Shown: positions 38,539-48,428 of the stretch, one piece after another | Position numbering within the stretch: position 1 is the first letter of the stretch | Layout: each line of letters starts with the position of its first letter | Source: Eubacteriales Family XIII. Incertae Sedis bacterium | GTDB lineage: Bacteria; Bacillota; Clostridia; Peptostreptococcales; Anaerovoracaceae | NCBI GenBank assembly: GCA_031264295.1 | Contig: JAISED010000062.1 | Span: 1-60,317, forward strand | Reading direction: 5' to 3' | DNA length: 60,317 bases | The notes under the pieces: model-generated | What the model was told of the DNA's origin: nothing | Seen by the model: the letters and a program-made list of their open reading frames with translations, nothing else | Databases searched by the model: none | Position numbers and translations under genes: made by a program

Positions 38539-39732
38539 CTATGCGTAGTTTACATTTTCCCCTTCCGTGATAACCGAATTCTCGGAGAGTATCATGTTGT
38601 CCGCTACAACGGTTATCCCCTCTTGGGGCGGCGTTCTGCCCTCGGCGGGAGCGCCCAGAAAACTGTCGCGCCTGATCAGCGTGTTCTCGCCCACAATGAC
38701 CTTCTGCAATTTGCATCCCCGCTCGATCCTCGTTTCCGGCAGAATGATCGAGTTTATAACCGTGCATCCCTCTTCAATCCTGACGTTCGGGCTGAGTATC
38801 GAGTTGACGACCTTGCCCCTGACGCTGCATCCGTTACAGATGAGGCTGTTGTCTACGCTGGCCTCCGGCCATATGTACTGGGGCGGATAGATGTTGCTGT
38901 TCGAGAGAATTCTGACCCTCCAGTCGAAGATGTTGAATGGCGGATCCTCCTGCAGCAGTTCCATGTTGGCGCCGTAATAGCTCTCGATAGTTCCTACATC
39001 CTTCCAGTAACCGCTGAATTTGTATGCGTACAGCGACTTACCCTCGTTCAGAAGTCTCGGTATGACGTCGCTGCCGAAATCCTTTGAGGAATTCGGGTCG
39101 TTGTCGTCCTCTGTCAAGGCGTTTTCCAGTAGCCGCGCGCTGAAGATGTACAAGCCCATAGACGCGAGGTTGCTTTCAGGCTGCTGGGGCTTTTCGCTGA
39201 ATTTGGTGATTCTTCCATCCTCCGCCGCGTTGAGTATGCCAAAACGCGGAGCCTCCTCCCAGGGCACTTCCATGACGGATATGGTGACGTCGGCCTTATT
39301 CTCGATATGAAAATTCAGCATTTTGTCGTAATCCATGGTATAAATATGATCCCCCGATAGTATCAGCACATATTCGGGGTCATAGCTGGCGATAAAGTCC
39401 ATATTCTGAAATATGGCGTTCGCCGTGCCCGTATACCATTCGCCTCCGCCCTGCCGCAGGTATGGCGGCAGAATGTGGACGCCGCCCCCGGTCTCGTTCA
39501 AATCCCACGCCGCTCCGGTGCCAATGTAGGAATTCAGCATCATCGGGCGGTACTGCGTCAGTACGCCTACGGTGTCTATCCCGGAATTTATGCAGTTGCT
39601 CAGACTGAAATCTATTATCCTGTACTTTCCTCCGAAAGAAACCGCCGGCTTCGCCACCGAAGCGGTAAGAGCGCCGAGCCTACTTCCCTGCCCTCCGGCG
39701 AGAAGCATTGCCACAATTTCCTTTTTACTCAT
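38539..39732 (-). CDS. glgC: Glucose-1-phosphate adenylyltransferase catalytic subunit
   Basis: A 397-residue enzyme making ADP-glucose from ATP and glucose-1-phosphate, the committed step of glycogen synthesis. The nucleotide loop is [14 protein letters not shown], then [15 protein letters not shown], the sugar-phosphate region [10 protein letters not shown] and a beta-helix regulatory end. The ATG at 39732 lies seven bases after AAGGAGG. The frame stays open upstream and overlaps the glgP end, but those residues are not conserved. It pairs with glgD downstream. Confidence 0.96.
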   Translation of the reverse strand: MSKKEIVAMLLAGGQGSRLGALTASVAKPAVSFGGKYRIIDFSLSNCINSGIDTVGVLTQYRPMMLNSYIGTGAAWDLNETGGGVHILPPYLRQGGGEWYTGTANAIFQNMDFIASYDPEYVLILSGDHIYTMDYDKMLNFHIENKADVTISVMEVPWEEAPRFGILNAAEDGRITKFSEKPQQPESNLASMGLYIFSARLLENALTEDDNDPNSSKDFGSDVIPRLLNEGKSLYAYKFSGYWKDVGTIESYYGANMELLQEDPPFNIFDWRVRILSNSNIYPPQYIWPEASVDNSLICNGCSVRGKVVNSILSPNVRIEEGCTVINSIILPETRIERGCKLQKVIVGENTLIRRDSFLGAPAEGRTPPQEGITVVADNMILSENSVITEGENVNYA

Positions 39733-39818
39733 CACCATACCTCCTTCTTTCAGTTGATGTTCCGGCAGAGTAAGCGCCTCCGGGCGCGATCCATCCGGCG
39801 CGGCGCTCACTGCCCGCA

Positions 39819-42269
39819 TTATCGGTTCCATATCTCATCTTCATATCTCTTTATTGTCTCATCACTCGTAAACGGCCATGAATGGGATATATTGCGCAAT
39901 GACACACGCGCCCACTGCTCGGGGCGCTTATACCATGAATTGAGCTTCGCGAATGCATCCATATATGAATCGAAGTCCTTCAGCAGAAAATACTCGTCAT
40001 TGTCCCTCAGCAGTCCGTCGTAGATGTCTCTGAACTCGTTGCCGGTGTTCGGAAAGTACCCGTCGATGAGATGATCTACCGCCCCTTTGATCCTATGGTC
40101 GTTATGGTATTCATCCCATGAGAAATATCCGCCCTTCAGGTAGAAGCTGTTGACCTGCTCCACCTTCAGACCGAACAAGGCCATATTTTCTTCGCCGACA
40201 GCATCGCGTATCTCCACATTGGCGCCGTCTAAGGTGCCTATGGTGATCGCCCCGTTCATCATCTGCTTCATATTGCCCGTGCCGGAAGCTTCCTTGCCCG
40301 CAGTGGAGATCTGCTCGCTCACATCCGATGCGGGGTAGATCATCTCGCCTATTGTTACATTAAAATTTTCCAAAAATACTACTTTAAGGATGTCTGAGAC
40401 TGCCTTATCTGAGTTTATCTTGTCGGCGACCGCGACGATGAGCTTTATTATGGCCTTAGCGAAATGATAACCCGGCGCCGCCTTCCCCGCGAATATATAT
40501 GTGTTAGGGGTGGCCTCGTAGTAGGGATTCTCTTTGATCAGATCGTAGATAGCCATGATCTTCAGGACATTCAGCAGCTGTCTTTTATAGCCGTGTATGC
40601 GCTTCACCTGAACGTCGAACACAGAATCGGGGTTCACCTTGATATCCATAGTGTCATATATGTATTTGGCAAGCCGTTCCTTATTTTCACGCTTTACAAC
40701 GTTCAACCGGCTCAAGACCTGCTTGTCGTTCTCGAAATCCGTCATATTTTCGATTTCTCTGAAATCCTTCACCCAGCTGTCCCCTATGCAATCGGTGATC
40801 AGCCCCGACAGTCCGGGATTCGCACAATACAGGAAGCGCCTGTGAGAAACGCCGTTCGTCTCGTTTCTGAACTTGTATGGGAAATTGGCGTAAAAATCAC
40901 GCAGCAGATCCTTCTTGAGTATCTCGGTATGAAGGGCGGCTACGCCGTTGACGGTATGACTGCCTATAACCGCGAGGTTCACCATGTGCAGCTGACCGTC
41001 GCGGATAATCGCGGTATTGGCGATCTGCGCCGGCGTCGCCGCGTGGCTCTCAAGCAGCACCCTATGGCGGCGGTCTATTTCGGCGACTATCATGTATATC
41101 CTTGGAAGCAGTCTGTGGAACATCTCTTCCGACCAACGCTCCAGCGCCTCCGGCAGTACAGTGTGATTCGTGAACGAGATGGTATTTACGGTTATTGTCC
41201 AGGCTTGATCCCAGCCTAGATTTTCCTCGTCAACCAATATGCGCATGAGTTCGGCGACACATAGCGCAGGGTGTGTATCGTTTATATGTATGGAGATATT
41301 TTCGTTGAATTCTCGGATAAGTCCGCGTTTTTTCTTATATCGGGCGACTATGGCGCCGACGCCCGCCGCTACAAGGAAGTACTCCTGTCTCAGCCGCAAT
41401 TCCTGCCCGGAAAGATTGTTGTCGTTGGGATAAAGCACGTATGAAATGGCTTCGGCGTCTGAACGCGAGTGGATGGCCTTCGCGTAGTCGCCGCGGTTGA
41501 ACGAGGCGAAATCGAATTCGTCACCCGCCTGTTCAGCGCTCCAGAGTCTAAGTGTGTTGATCTGATCGTCCCTGGCGTAGCCGATAATGGGCACGTCATA
41601 GGGAACGGCCAGCACCGCGTCGTAGTTTTCATGTTTGAATGTCAGACGTGAGCCGTCTTGCTGCCAGTTCACCGTGCCGTTGAACTTGACGACTACGGCT
41701 TTCTCAGGCTTGCGTATCTCCCACGGATATCCGTAGCGCAGCCAGTTATCGGGCAGTTCGACCTGTTGACCGTCAACGATTTTCTGTCTGAAAAGTCCGA
41801 AGCGATAGCGGATCCCGTTGCCGTGCCCCGGTATACCGAGGAAGACCATGGAGTCCAGGAAACAGGCTGCAAGCCGTCCCAAACCGCCGTTTCCGAGTCC
41901 CGCGTCAACTTCTATCTCAAAAAGTTCGTTCAGGTCTACATTCAGCTGCGAAAGGCCTTCACTGACGACCTCCCGTATGCCCAGGTTCGTAAGGTAATTG
42001 TTTAGGAGTTTCCCTATCAGAAACTCCATCGAAAAGTAATATATCTGTTTATCGCTGTCTTTCTTGCCGTATTGCGTGTTTGTATAAACCCATTGGCGGC
42101 TGATGTATCTTCTTATCATCCGCACAAGGATGGTATACTGTTCCAACCTATCACCGTCCTCAAACGCCTTGCCAAGATGCTCGGCGAATTCGGCGCGGTA
42201 TTCCCTGATAAATTCCTTCGTATTGGTAAATATTGAGGACACCCCCGTTTCCGATTTGTTCTCATTCAA
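39819..42269 (-). CDS. glgP: Glycogen/alpha-glucan phosphorylase
   Basis: An 816-residue GT35 phosphorylase releasing glucose-1-phosphate from glycogen. The PLP lysine lies in [14 protein letters not shown] followed by [12 protein letters not shown], the hallmark of the family. Also visible are [15 protein letters not shown] and [16 protein letters not shown]. Length is normal. The likely start is TTG at 42269 with a weak ribosome binding site. First gene of the glg operon, so breakdown and synthesis enzymes are co-expressed. Confidence 0.96.
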   Translation of the reverse strand: MNENKSETGVSSIFTNTKEFIREYRAEFAEHLGKAFEDGDRLEQYTILVRMIRRYISRQWVYTNTQYGKKDSDKQIYYFSMEFLIGKLLNNYLTNLGIREVVSEGLSQLNVDLNELFEIEVDAGLGNGGLGRLAACFLDSMVFLGIPGHGNGIRYRFGLFRQKIVDGQQVELPDNWLRYGYPWEIRKPEKAVVVKFNGTVNWQQDGSRLTFKHENYDAVLAVPYDVPIIGYARDDQINTLRLWSAEQAGDEFDFASFNRGDYAKAIHSRSDAEAISYVLYPNDNNLSGQELRLRQEYFLVAAGVGAIVARYKKKRGLIREFNENISIHINDTHPALCVAELMRILVDEENLGWDQAWTITVNTISFTNHTVLPEALERWSEEMFHRLLPRIYMIVAEIDRRHRVLLESHAATPAQIANTAIIRDGQLHMVNLAVIGSHTVNGVAALHTEILKKDLLRDFYANFPYKFRNETNGVSHRRFLYCANPGLSGLITDCIGDSWVKDFREIENMTDFENDKQVLSRLNVVKRENKERLAKYIYDTMDIKVNPDSVFDVQVKRIHGYKRQLLNVLKIMAIYDLIKENPYYEATPNTYIFAGKAAPGYHFAKAIIKLIVAVADKINSDKAVSDILKVVFLENFNVTIGEMIYPASDVSEQISTAGKEASGTGNMKQMMNGAITIGTLDGANVEIRDAVGEENMALFGLKVEQVNSFYLKGGYFSWDEYHNDHRIKGAVDHLIDGYFPNTGNEFRDIYDGLLRDNDEYFLLKDFDSYMDAFAKLNSWYKRPEQWARVSLRNISHSWPFTSDETIKRYEDEIWNR

Positions 42270-42304
42270 AATATGGTACTCTTTGTTATAATAATCATCA
42301 ATTG

Positions 42305-42335
42305 TACTGAATTCAGTATTAGTTTCATTATATCA
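42305..42335 (-). promoter_or_regulatory. Extended -10 promoter and palindrome upstream of glgP
   Basis: Minus-strand TGATATAAT provides an extended -10 (hexamer 42327-42332, TG 42334-42335), predicting a start near 42320. Immediately downstream is a perfect 14-bp palindrome TACTGAATTCAGTA (42305-42318). It closely matches the 15-bp palindrome in the BCCT leader, suggesting an operator read by a related regulator. No clear -35 is present, as is common with extended -10 promoters. Confidence 0.5.
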
Positions 42336-42449
42336 TATTACTGTTGATTTATCTCTTATTTTTTGCAATTATGCTGAATTCGGTTTGAAGGGGTAGTCCG
42401 GTTATGACATCTGGCGAAAAGAAACGCGAAGCTAAAACGAAACATATGC

Positions 42450-43291
42450 CTATTCCTTCCTGCCGCTCAGCAGCACTATCGGTTCGCTCCTAAGATTTGC
42501 AATAGCTCCGGCAAAGGCGGCGCAGACCGCCGCTGCGGCAATGCACAGTCCTACGAATATAAAGACACGCGGTTCGACGATGAGTTCGTCCGCGATCTCC
42601 GTCATATTTACCGATGCGTCCGCCGCGTTCGACCAGTTGCTGTATCTGGTATCTACAGTCATGGCGCTTTCAAAGACGGTTGATATAGCGCGGTTCGTCA
42701 TGAACCACGCGGCCACTGCGCCGACTGCGGCGGCCGGCACGGCTACGGTGATCATGCCGCCCGCAAGCGAAAGCACACACCATAGTTTGCCGACGCCGAG
42801 AGATCGTTCCACTGCGGTACGCAGCTTCTGCCTGGATATAAAGAGATATGTGAAAAACAATAAAAACAGCACCGTCGCCGATATACCCGAAACTAGCAAG
42901 ACGCTCGCCATATCCTTCATCCTGTCCAGATTAAATTCAGGCGCCCAAGCGCCGTAATACGGTCTTTTAATAGGTTCGTATAGGTACTCCGCGTCTTCAA
43001 ATAGCAGTGCCGACTCCGATACGATGCTTTCATAAGTCAAGTCGCTCCTGAATGTATATCTATGAGTATCCGCATTCCAGCGGCTCTTGATCTCCACCGC
43101 GTCCTCCATCTGCCGCACCGTACCTACTCTGTATGAAACAAACTCTCGAATCTCTCAATGTTCGCATAACTGGCGTGGTAGCGGACTGCGCCCAGTAAGC
43201 ACAACATGGTAGCGAGCGAAAAGAGTACAACGAAAGAAGCGGTTGCTATGAGAGTTCTGAACATCTGTTTCAGGGTATATGCAAAAACCCC
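42450..43291 (-). pseudogene. Frameshifted FtsX-like ABC permease remnant
   Basis: Two fragments in different frames together resemble a small FtsX/MacB-type permease. The N-terminal piece (from ATG 43264 or earlier, to TAG 43124-43126) reads MFRTLIATASFVVLFSLATM and ends FESLFHTE. The frame of the C-terminal piece (222 residues, nominal GTG start at 43118) continues YRVGTVRQMEDAVEIKS and has three to four hydrophobic segments, ending RSEPIVLLSGRKE. The break lies near 43125-43140. No conserved start or ribosome binding site precedes the first piece and no ATPase partner is adjacent, so it is probably decaying. Confidence 0.65.
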
Positions 43292-43315
43292 GCATTTCTA
43301 TTCTCCTTGTCTTAC

Positions 43316-44488
43316 TTATTGCGAAACGCTGTCAAGCGAAGCGCCACCGGTTTCAAAATACTCAAGCATCTCAGTAATCACACTTTCCGCCGAAAGATCC
43401 CCATGTGAATATTCTTCAACTCGCAGTATGTATTCCCCATTATCTGACATGATAAGCGCGTCAATTCCCTCGAACACCTTTCCGTTGCATACACGTTCCT
43501 CCCTCATGCACAGCAATACAATGTCCGGTCTGTATATATACTCCAGTGTATGTGTCAGTCCTTTGCATACGATTTCACCGTGCGATAGATAGTGCTGCAA
43601 CGGGATAATATCCTCCGCCCCGCTTTCATCACAGAAGTCGGAAAAGCTAAAAACTGCATATCCATCACCGCGCAGTCTATGACTAAACATCAAAAAGACT
43701 TCTTTCGCCGAATATAAAAACGCCGCTACCGGACACTTAGCGCCTGGAATACCCGCTCCCATGCGATACGGGATTATCTTCGGCGCCTCAAAAGCATGGT
43801 GTGAACTCCTTAGCATGAGTTGATCAAGCAAATCGTTGAAGCTCAGTCCGGGGTTGGAATCCAAAAGCTTCGCTATGTGAGCGGTAATCACAGGCGCAGC
43901 ATAACTGTTCGCCCCCGCCGTCTCCACCCGCCTGCCACTGGGCAATTCCAACACCGCGCCGCAATGCGCTACTAAACAATTCTCGGCGCGCATACCATCA
44001 CATAAATCAATCGTATACTCGCCATCATCCATATATCCGCCCCTGTCGGCTCGTACTCCGAACACGCCTGGCATCAAAGCTGGAAACGATTTCAAGCCGG
44101 TGTTGTGAAAAGCCGCTATGATCATGGCGCCGCCTTCGAGCAACGCTTCTATCGGTTCCGCAAGCTCCCGCAAGTCGCGCCAGTCAAGCGTTCCTAAACT
44201 CATATGGATAATCCTCGCTGGCTCTTCATCACACCACCGCAATGCGGCGCTTAGCTTGGCAATATATGCCTTACCATCTGCATCAAGCGCTGCTATGTCT
44301 ACCAGCTCGATCTCAGGGTTTATCCGTCCCATTACGGCTGCGCATACCGTGCCATGACTCACATTCCCCAGTTCGTCTTGTCTCGGAACAATACTGCCGT
44401 CATCTCGGACACGCAACGACGCCGCGATATATGGCAATGGAAAGCACCCCAAATTCACGCCGTTGTCTATAATATAGACCTTCACCAA
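43316..44488 (-). CDS. Subtilisin-like (S8) protease of the RiPP cluster
   Basis: A 390-residue cytosolic-looking protein without a signal peptide. The S8 triad is Asp8 (IIDNG), His45 (VSHGTVCA) and Ser195 (AGANSYAAPVI), with the oxyanion Asn129 in AAFHNTG. After about residue 235 a second domain follows (FLYSAKEVFLMFSHRL, LSHGEIVCKGL, PDIVLLCMREERV), of unknown function. It is the last gene of the maturation operon, so leader removal from the precursor before or during export is the natural inference. Starting directly at the first strand of the fold, with no prodomain, fits RiPP-associated proteases. Confidence 0.8.
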   Translation of the reverse strand: MVKVYIIDNGVNLGCFPLPYIAASLRVRDDGSIVPRQDELGNVSHGTVCAAVMGRINPEIELVDIAALDADGKAYIAKLSAALRWCDEEPARIIHMSLGTLDWRDLRELAEPIEALLEGGAMIIAAFHNTGLKSFPALMPGVFGVRADRGGYMDDGEYTIDLCDGMRAENCLVAHCGAVLELPSGRRVETAGANSYAAPVITAHIAKLLDSNPGLSFNDLLDQLMLRSSHHAFEAPKIIPYRMGAGIPGAKCPVAAFLYSAKEVFLMFSHRLRGDGYAVFSFSDFCDESGAEDIIPLQHYLSHGEIVCKGLTHTLEYIYRPDIVLLCMREERVCNGKVFEGIDALIMSDNGEYILRVEEYSHGDLSAESVITEMLEYFETGGASLDSVSQ

Positions 44489-44562
44489 ACTCTCCCTTCT
44501 TCATTTTGACCACTATTCCGCCACTGATGCGTATGGCGCAAATAGTAATGAAATGCAGACTG

Positions 44563-46329
44563 TCACACAAATGATATCAGCGTTTCCGGCTCGATTTGCC
44601 TTAATTTGCCAGCATTTAATTCGAACACCCTGTCCAATCGGTTTAAGTAGTTGTACTTGTGTGTGATCAGTATCACAGTCTTATCCTTCAAATGAGAGTC
44701 TATCATATCATAAAATGCGGCTTCAGAATTCACATCACAATTCGATGTAGCTTCATCCAGGATTATTATTTCCGCCGACTTGAGCAAGGCTCTGGCTAAG
44801 ATGAGCTTCTGGCGCTCTCCTGCCGACAAGCTCGCCCCGTTTATCCCGATTTTATGTGCGTAGGTCTGCGGCAACAGATTAATAAATTCTTCGGCGCCGC
44901 TTCTATGACACGCCGCACGGATTTCATCTTCGCCAGCGTCCCCGCGAAGATCGACATTACCCTCTACTGAATCTTGAAACAAATAAGATTCCTGACTCAC
45001 TATAGCGAAATAATCCCTCAACTTGGCCAAGCCCAGATTCACAATATTCGTATCTGCGATTTTTATAGTGCCTGATGTTGGTTTATAAAAACCAAGTAAC
45101 AGGTTAATCAGAGTTGATTTGCCGGATCCGTTCTCTCCCACAATACCTATCTTTTCACCTTTTCTGATTGTCAGGTTCACTTCCTGCAATAATGTCTCAT
45201 CACCATAAGCAAATCTTATTTTATTGAAAACGATAAAAGCTTCTGATTGGGGTTTGTCCTTAGGCTCTAATTCCGTTTGGAATTTCGTTTCTGATTTATC
45301 TTTCAGTGCTCTGCTGGCATCTTTATCGCCAAGCCCTTCTTCTTCCATATCAAAAAACTCGAATAATCGAGCCGCTGATGGCGTAATTCTCATCATGTTG
45401 TACTTTATATTCAATACAATCGAAAGCGGTCCCATGACACTAGAGCTGTAAGCTATAAACGCAAACGCCCCACCTATCGTAAAACTATTCACGCAAATGA
45501 GATATCCTGCAAAAACATAGATTGCACACGTTGTGAATGTGTCTAATATGACTTCTAAAAATAGATTATATCTATCAAGCATCGCGTTATCGCGATAATT
45601 ATTCATAATTTCTTTGCGCTTGTGTATAAAGTCCTGCATTTTAAGTGGCATCAAATTCCAGAGCTTTATCTCTTTCGCCCCGCCTATTATATCTCCCAGC
45701 CAGTCAGAAAATGTTCGCGAGATTTCGATCATCCTTCTAATCCGCTTGCCTTTTATCACTGATAATCTTACGATAATGAGATATTTTATCGGAATCATGA
45801 CCAAAATAAGTAATGATAGCTTCCAATTGACGACAACGAGACCAATCAACCCGCTGAAAACCCTGAATATGTTTATAATCGAATACATCAGCCCTTGATC
45901 TGTGATGCTTGCCGCAGTACCGATGTCCGTAGTAACCCTGTTGACGATTTCGGCAGGGTTTCTGTTTTGAAAGTAGGTGATCGGCATTTTTAGCAACTTT
46001 TCAAGAGCTTGTACATATAACAGCAACGAGGATTCATTATGTACATGCACGAGTATCTTTGTCTGCAATACGTCTATAGACTGCCACACGAGCACCGAAG
46101 CGAATAGAGCAGCGGAAAAGAATATAATGTAGCTAAAGTTTTTTTCACCCATTCCTTGGTCTGTGATTGCCCTGATGATTAATGGCTGAACGAACGCCAA
46201 GCTCGTCGAGACAATAAAACACAAACACAACAAGACGATTTTATTTTTAAAATGGAGTAGATACCGCAATAATCTTAAAATTGTCTGTGAATCATTTGAA
46301 TTCCGAAACGCGCGCCTTATTAGAATCAT
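44563..46329 (-). CDS. ABC exporter (fused permease-ATPase) of the RiPP cluster
   Basis: A 588-residue half-transporter: about six hydrophobic segments in the first ~320 residues, then an ATPase with Walker A GENGSGKST, Q-loop SQESYLF, signature LSAGERQKL and Walker B IIILDEATS. There is no N-terminal C39 peptidase domain, which fits the separate S8 protease downstream. ATG at 46329 chosen because GGAG lies six bases upstream; a GTG at 46371 is possible. It probably exports the modified peptide. Confidence 0.88.
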   Translation of the reverse strand: MILIRRAFRNSNDSQTILRLLRYLLHFKNKIVLLCLCFIVSTSLAFVQPLIIRAITDQGMGEKNFSYIIFFSAALFASVLVWQSIDVLQTKILVHVHNESSLLLYVQALEKLLKMPITYFQNRNPAEIVNRVTTDIGTAASITDQGLMYSIINIFRVFSGLIGLVVVNWKLSLLILVMIPIKYLIIVRLSVIKGKRIRRMIEISRTFSDWLGDIIGGAKEIKLWNLMPLKMQDFIHKRKEIMNNYRDNAMLDRYNLFLEVILDTFTTCAIYVFAGYLICVNSFTIGGAFAFIAYSSSVMGPLSIVLNIKYNMMRITPSAARLFEFFDMEEEGLGDKDASRALKDKSETKFQTELEPKDKPQSEAFIVFNKIRFAYGDETLLQEVNLTIRKGEKIGIVGENGSGKSTLINLLLGFYKPTSGTIKIADTNIVNLGLAKLRDYFAIVSQESYLFQDSVEGNVDLRGDAGEDEIRAACHRSGAEEFINLLPQTYAHKIGINGASLSAGERQKLILARALLKSAEIIILDEATSNCDVNSEAAFYDMIDSHLKDKTVILITHKYNYLNRLDRVFELNAGKLRQIEPETLISFV

Positions 46330-46562
46330 TTGCTTCTCCGTGCCATCTGCAATGTCGATGAGTACAATCACTCTCTTTCTGCCGTCTATGGATTCTTCTT
46401 TGCAAATGTGTACCCCACCATTGGCGACCTCTGAAAACTTGTGTTACGCTATCCTGAAGGTTTTTTTCGCTGGACTATACGGCAGAACCCCTTTATACTT
46501 GTTAGTCTTCTGTCAACGATGTACAGCGAAAAAACACCCAGAGGCGTCCTCAGCTATAAGTC

Positions 46563-46613
46563 TCTCCCGCCCGTTTGGGAGAAGACCGATATGTAGACAT
46601 GTTTTCGGTCTTC
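46563..46613 (-). promoter_or_regulatory. Stem-loops between precursor and exporter genes (possible attenuator)
   Basis: Minus-strand hairpin GAAGACCGA/TCGGTCTTC (46581-46613) overlaps an alternative stem TCTCCC/GGGAGA (46563-46582). A weak GC stem with a run of six T follows near 46535-46555. Mutually exclusive stems followed by a T-run suggest partial termination or RNA processing, so that the precursor mRNA outnumbers the downstream genes. The remaining ~200 bases to the exporter hold no gene. Confidence 0.4.
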
Positions 46614-46672
46614 CTCCATTGTGCCTAAGCAATACACTTATTGCACGGCGCAGTCGGGCGTGCCCTTGTGTA

Positions 46673-46834
46673 CTATGCCTGTTGTTGGTACATTATTGTG
46701 AGGCGTAGATCAACAAAGTCCGTTGAAGACGTGCCCGAACAGTAACATGGATTGCAAGTACATTCTGGGCCGACTTCATATGCTTCAACGGTAGCCTTAA
46801 AGCTGTCCTGCCTTTTGCCTAATCTCTTTTTCAT
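46673..46834 (-). CDS. RiPP precursor peptide, Cys-rich, CLI_3235-like
   Basis: A 53-residue peptide with strong ribosome binding site AAGGAGG. The leader starts MKKRLGKRQDSFKATVEAYE; the core has four cysteines in CTCNPCYC (Cys25, 27, 30, 32), followed by a Ser/Thr-containing tail ending MYQQQA. The KKRLGKR-x-D-S-x-x-A-T-V-E-A-Y lead recalls clostridial Cys-rich bacteriocin-type precursors (CLI_3235 group), whose maturase CcpM is encoded just upstream. The radical SAM enzyme would probably form thioether or related crosslinks on these cysteines. It sits between the ACP-related gene and the exporter. Confidence 0.85.
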   Translation of the reverse strand: MKKRLGKRQDSFKATVEAYEVGPECTCNPCYCSGTSSTDFVDLRLTIMYQQQA

Positions 46835-47008
46835 CGCCCTTCCTCCTTTCTTATCATATATTTCCTCGGAGACTCTGGTTGGTCTGAATCAACTCGTTCC
46901 CAGATCCGGGATTTTTTACTTTACACCAAAACTACCCAAGGTGTTTTACCTTTCTGTTTAAATCCTTCAAAGTGTTTGATACTAATTTTAAAATAACAAC
47001 TTATAAGT

Positions 47009-47278
47009 TTACTCGCTATTAACTACAGAATCTTCTATAAGGTTCAATATATTCTCATATGTATCAACCAACCCGTCTTTAATGTATTTCTCCTGGATTT
47101 TTATGCCGAATTCTGCCTGAATATCATAAAGCGCAAATACCAATTCACGACTTGGCATACGAACATGTACGCCAAGTATTTTTTCGGTTCTCAGATTTTT
47201 TCGATCAATAAAATCAATGCCTGCCCTTTTTTTAAATATTGTACTTAGTCTTTCGTCAATTCCGTTACAATATTTCAT
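47009..47278 (-). CDS. Peptide-maturation-system acyl-carrier-related protein
   Basis: An 89-residue helical protein with ACP-like size and pattern (DERLSTIFKKRAGIDFID, MPSRELVFALYDIQAEFGI, TYENILNLIED). The canonical DSL phosphopantetheine serine is not obvious, as for the acyl-carrier-related proteins I recall from clostridial Cys-rich peptide systems (TIGR04069 type). The ATG at 47278 lies six bases after GGAGGG. It is placed between the TIGR04066-type gene and the precursor. Its role in maturation is unknown. Confidence 0.75.
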   Translation of the reverse strand: MKYCNGIDERLSTIFKKRAGIDFIDRKNLRTEKILGVHVRMPSRELVFALYDIQAEFGIKIQEKYIKDGLVDTYENILNLIEDSVVNSE

Positions 47279-47333
47279 GAGAAACCCTCCAAAATGTATC
47301 AAGAAAATCCATTGCTACTCAATGTCCTTGCAG

Positions 47334-48422
47334 TTATATCGCATCAATATCGCCGTAGCCCTCAAACTGTCGGATTATTTTTTCTGCCACTATTCTTGCG
47401 TTGCCCGAACTTAATAGGTTAAAAACATCATTTCTGCCTAATGCCCTGATTTTTTCATCAACTATAGCACTGTCTAAAGTAAGAATGTTATATTCTTGAT
47501 CAACAACGCGTTGATGATCAGGACAGTTCATGTATGCAGAAATATGGTGATAATCTATGGCTATCTCAAATCTGCTAAGAATCAATTTAGATATTTCGTC
47601 AAAATACTCACTTAGATAATTAGAATACAGAGAGCAAAACACTGCGCTATCACATTTTATCGCCATAGCTATCTCATATGCTGTTATTCCAAAATGATTC
47701 AATTGTTTTCGGCTATAAGGCACAATTCCTCCCGGAATACCAACAATAAATATTTCAGGACTTTCCATCATTTCGATTTCTTTTATGTAACCATTATACC
47801 TGTACACTTTGTCTTCTTCGCTTAGCCTAACATCCCACATGAACTCAGGAAATGGATGAACTCCTATAATGGCGCTGTCCCATCGTGTACTCACAGAAGA
47901 TACTTTGTAGCCCATATTAACAAACTGCTTCCTTAACGATAACTGAACTTCAAACTTGTCCGAGCACTCAGCATTTCCTATAACAAATATCGTAGGCGTG
48001 TCAATGTCATACAATACTTTTTTCGAGTCAAGCAGTTTATTATGTCCTATACATTGCGGCGTAATATCCAATCCCGAAGGTATCAATGCCACCATCTCTT
48101 GAACCTCTTCCCTGTCACGACAACGGGTATAAACAATATTTTTGCCGTGCGTAATTGCCGCCCTCAACTTTGTCCAAAGAATGTCCTTAGGCAATGCTAT
48201 TATATCATCTTCGATAAACCAAACGCATGTGCAGCTTTCGAGCGCATAATCAAAATCATCGCTGACGATTATATCTCCACATGGTGTATTTATTTTATCG
48301 CCAACCAAACCCCATCCATTAGGGCTTATTAATGAGGTAATATGCATATCATTGAGCATGTCTTGATGCCTAACATACGGCATAAAGCTCTTGTTAAAAG
48401 GATACATCAACAAATTTTCCAT
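47334..48422 (-). CDS. Peptide maturation system protein, TIGR04066-like
   Basis: A 362-residue soluble protein (start MENLLMYPFNKSFMPYVRHQ). The middle IFVIGNAECSDKFEVQLSLR resembles a nucleotide-binding strand-loop, though the strict P-loop GxxxxGKS is absent. IFIVGIPGGIVPYSRKQLNHFG is another conserved-looking segment. I recognise it as the TIGR04066-type companion of CcpM maturases by resemblance and context; the function is not established. It begins six bases after the maturase stop, hence co-translated. Confidence 0.78.
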   Translation of the reverse strand: MENLLMYPFNKSFMPYVRHQDMLNDMHITSLISPNGWGLVGDKINTPCGDIIVSDDFDYALESCTCVWFIEDDIIALPKDILWTKLRAAITHGKNIVYTRCRDREEVQEMVALIPSGLDITPQCIGHNKLLDSKKVLYDIDTPTIFVIGNAECSDKFEVQLSLRKQFVNMGYKVSSVSTRWDSAIIGVHPFPEFMWDVRLSEEDKVYRYNGYIKEIEMMESPEIFIVGIPGGIVPYSRKQLNHFGITAYEIAMAIKCDSAVFCSLYSNYLSEYFDEISKLILSRFEIAIDYHHISAYMNCPDHQRVVDQEYNILTLDSAIVDEKIRALGRNDVFNLLSSGNARIVAEKIIRQFEGYGDIDAI

Positions 48423-48428
48423 ATCTAG

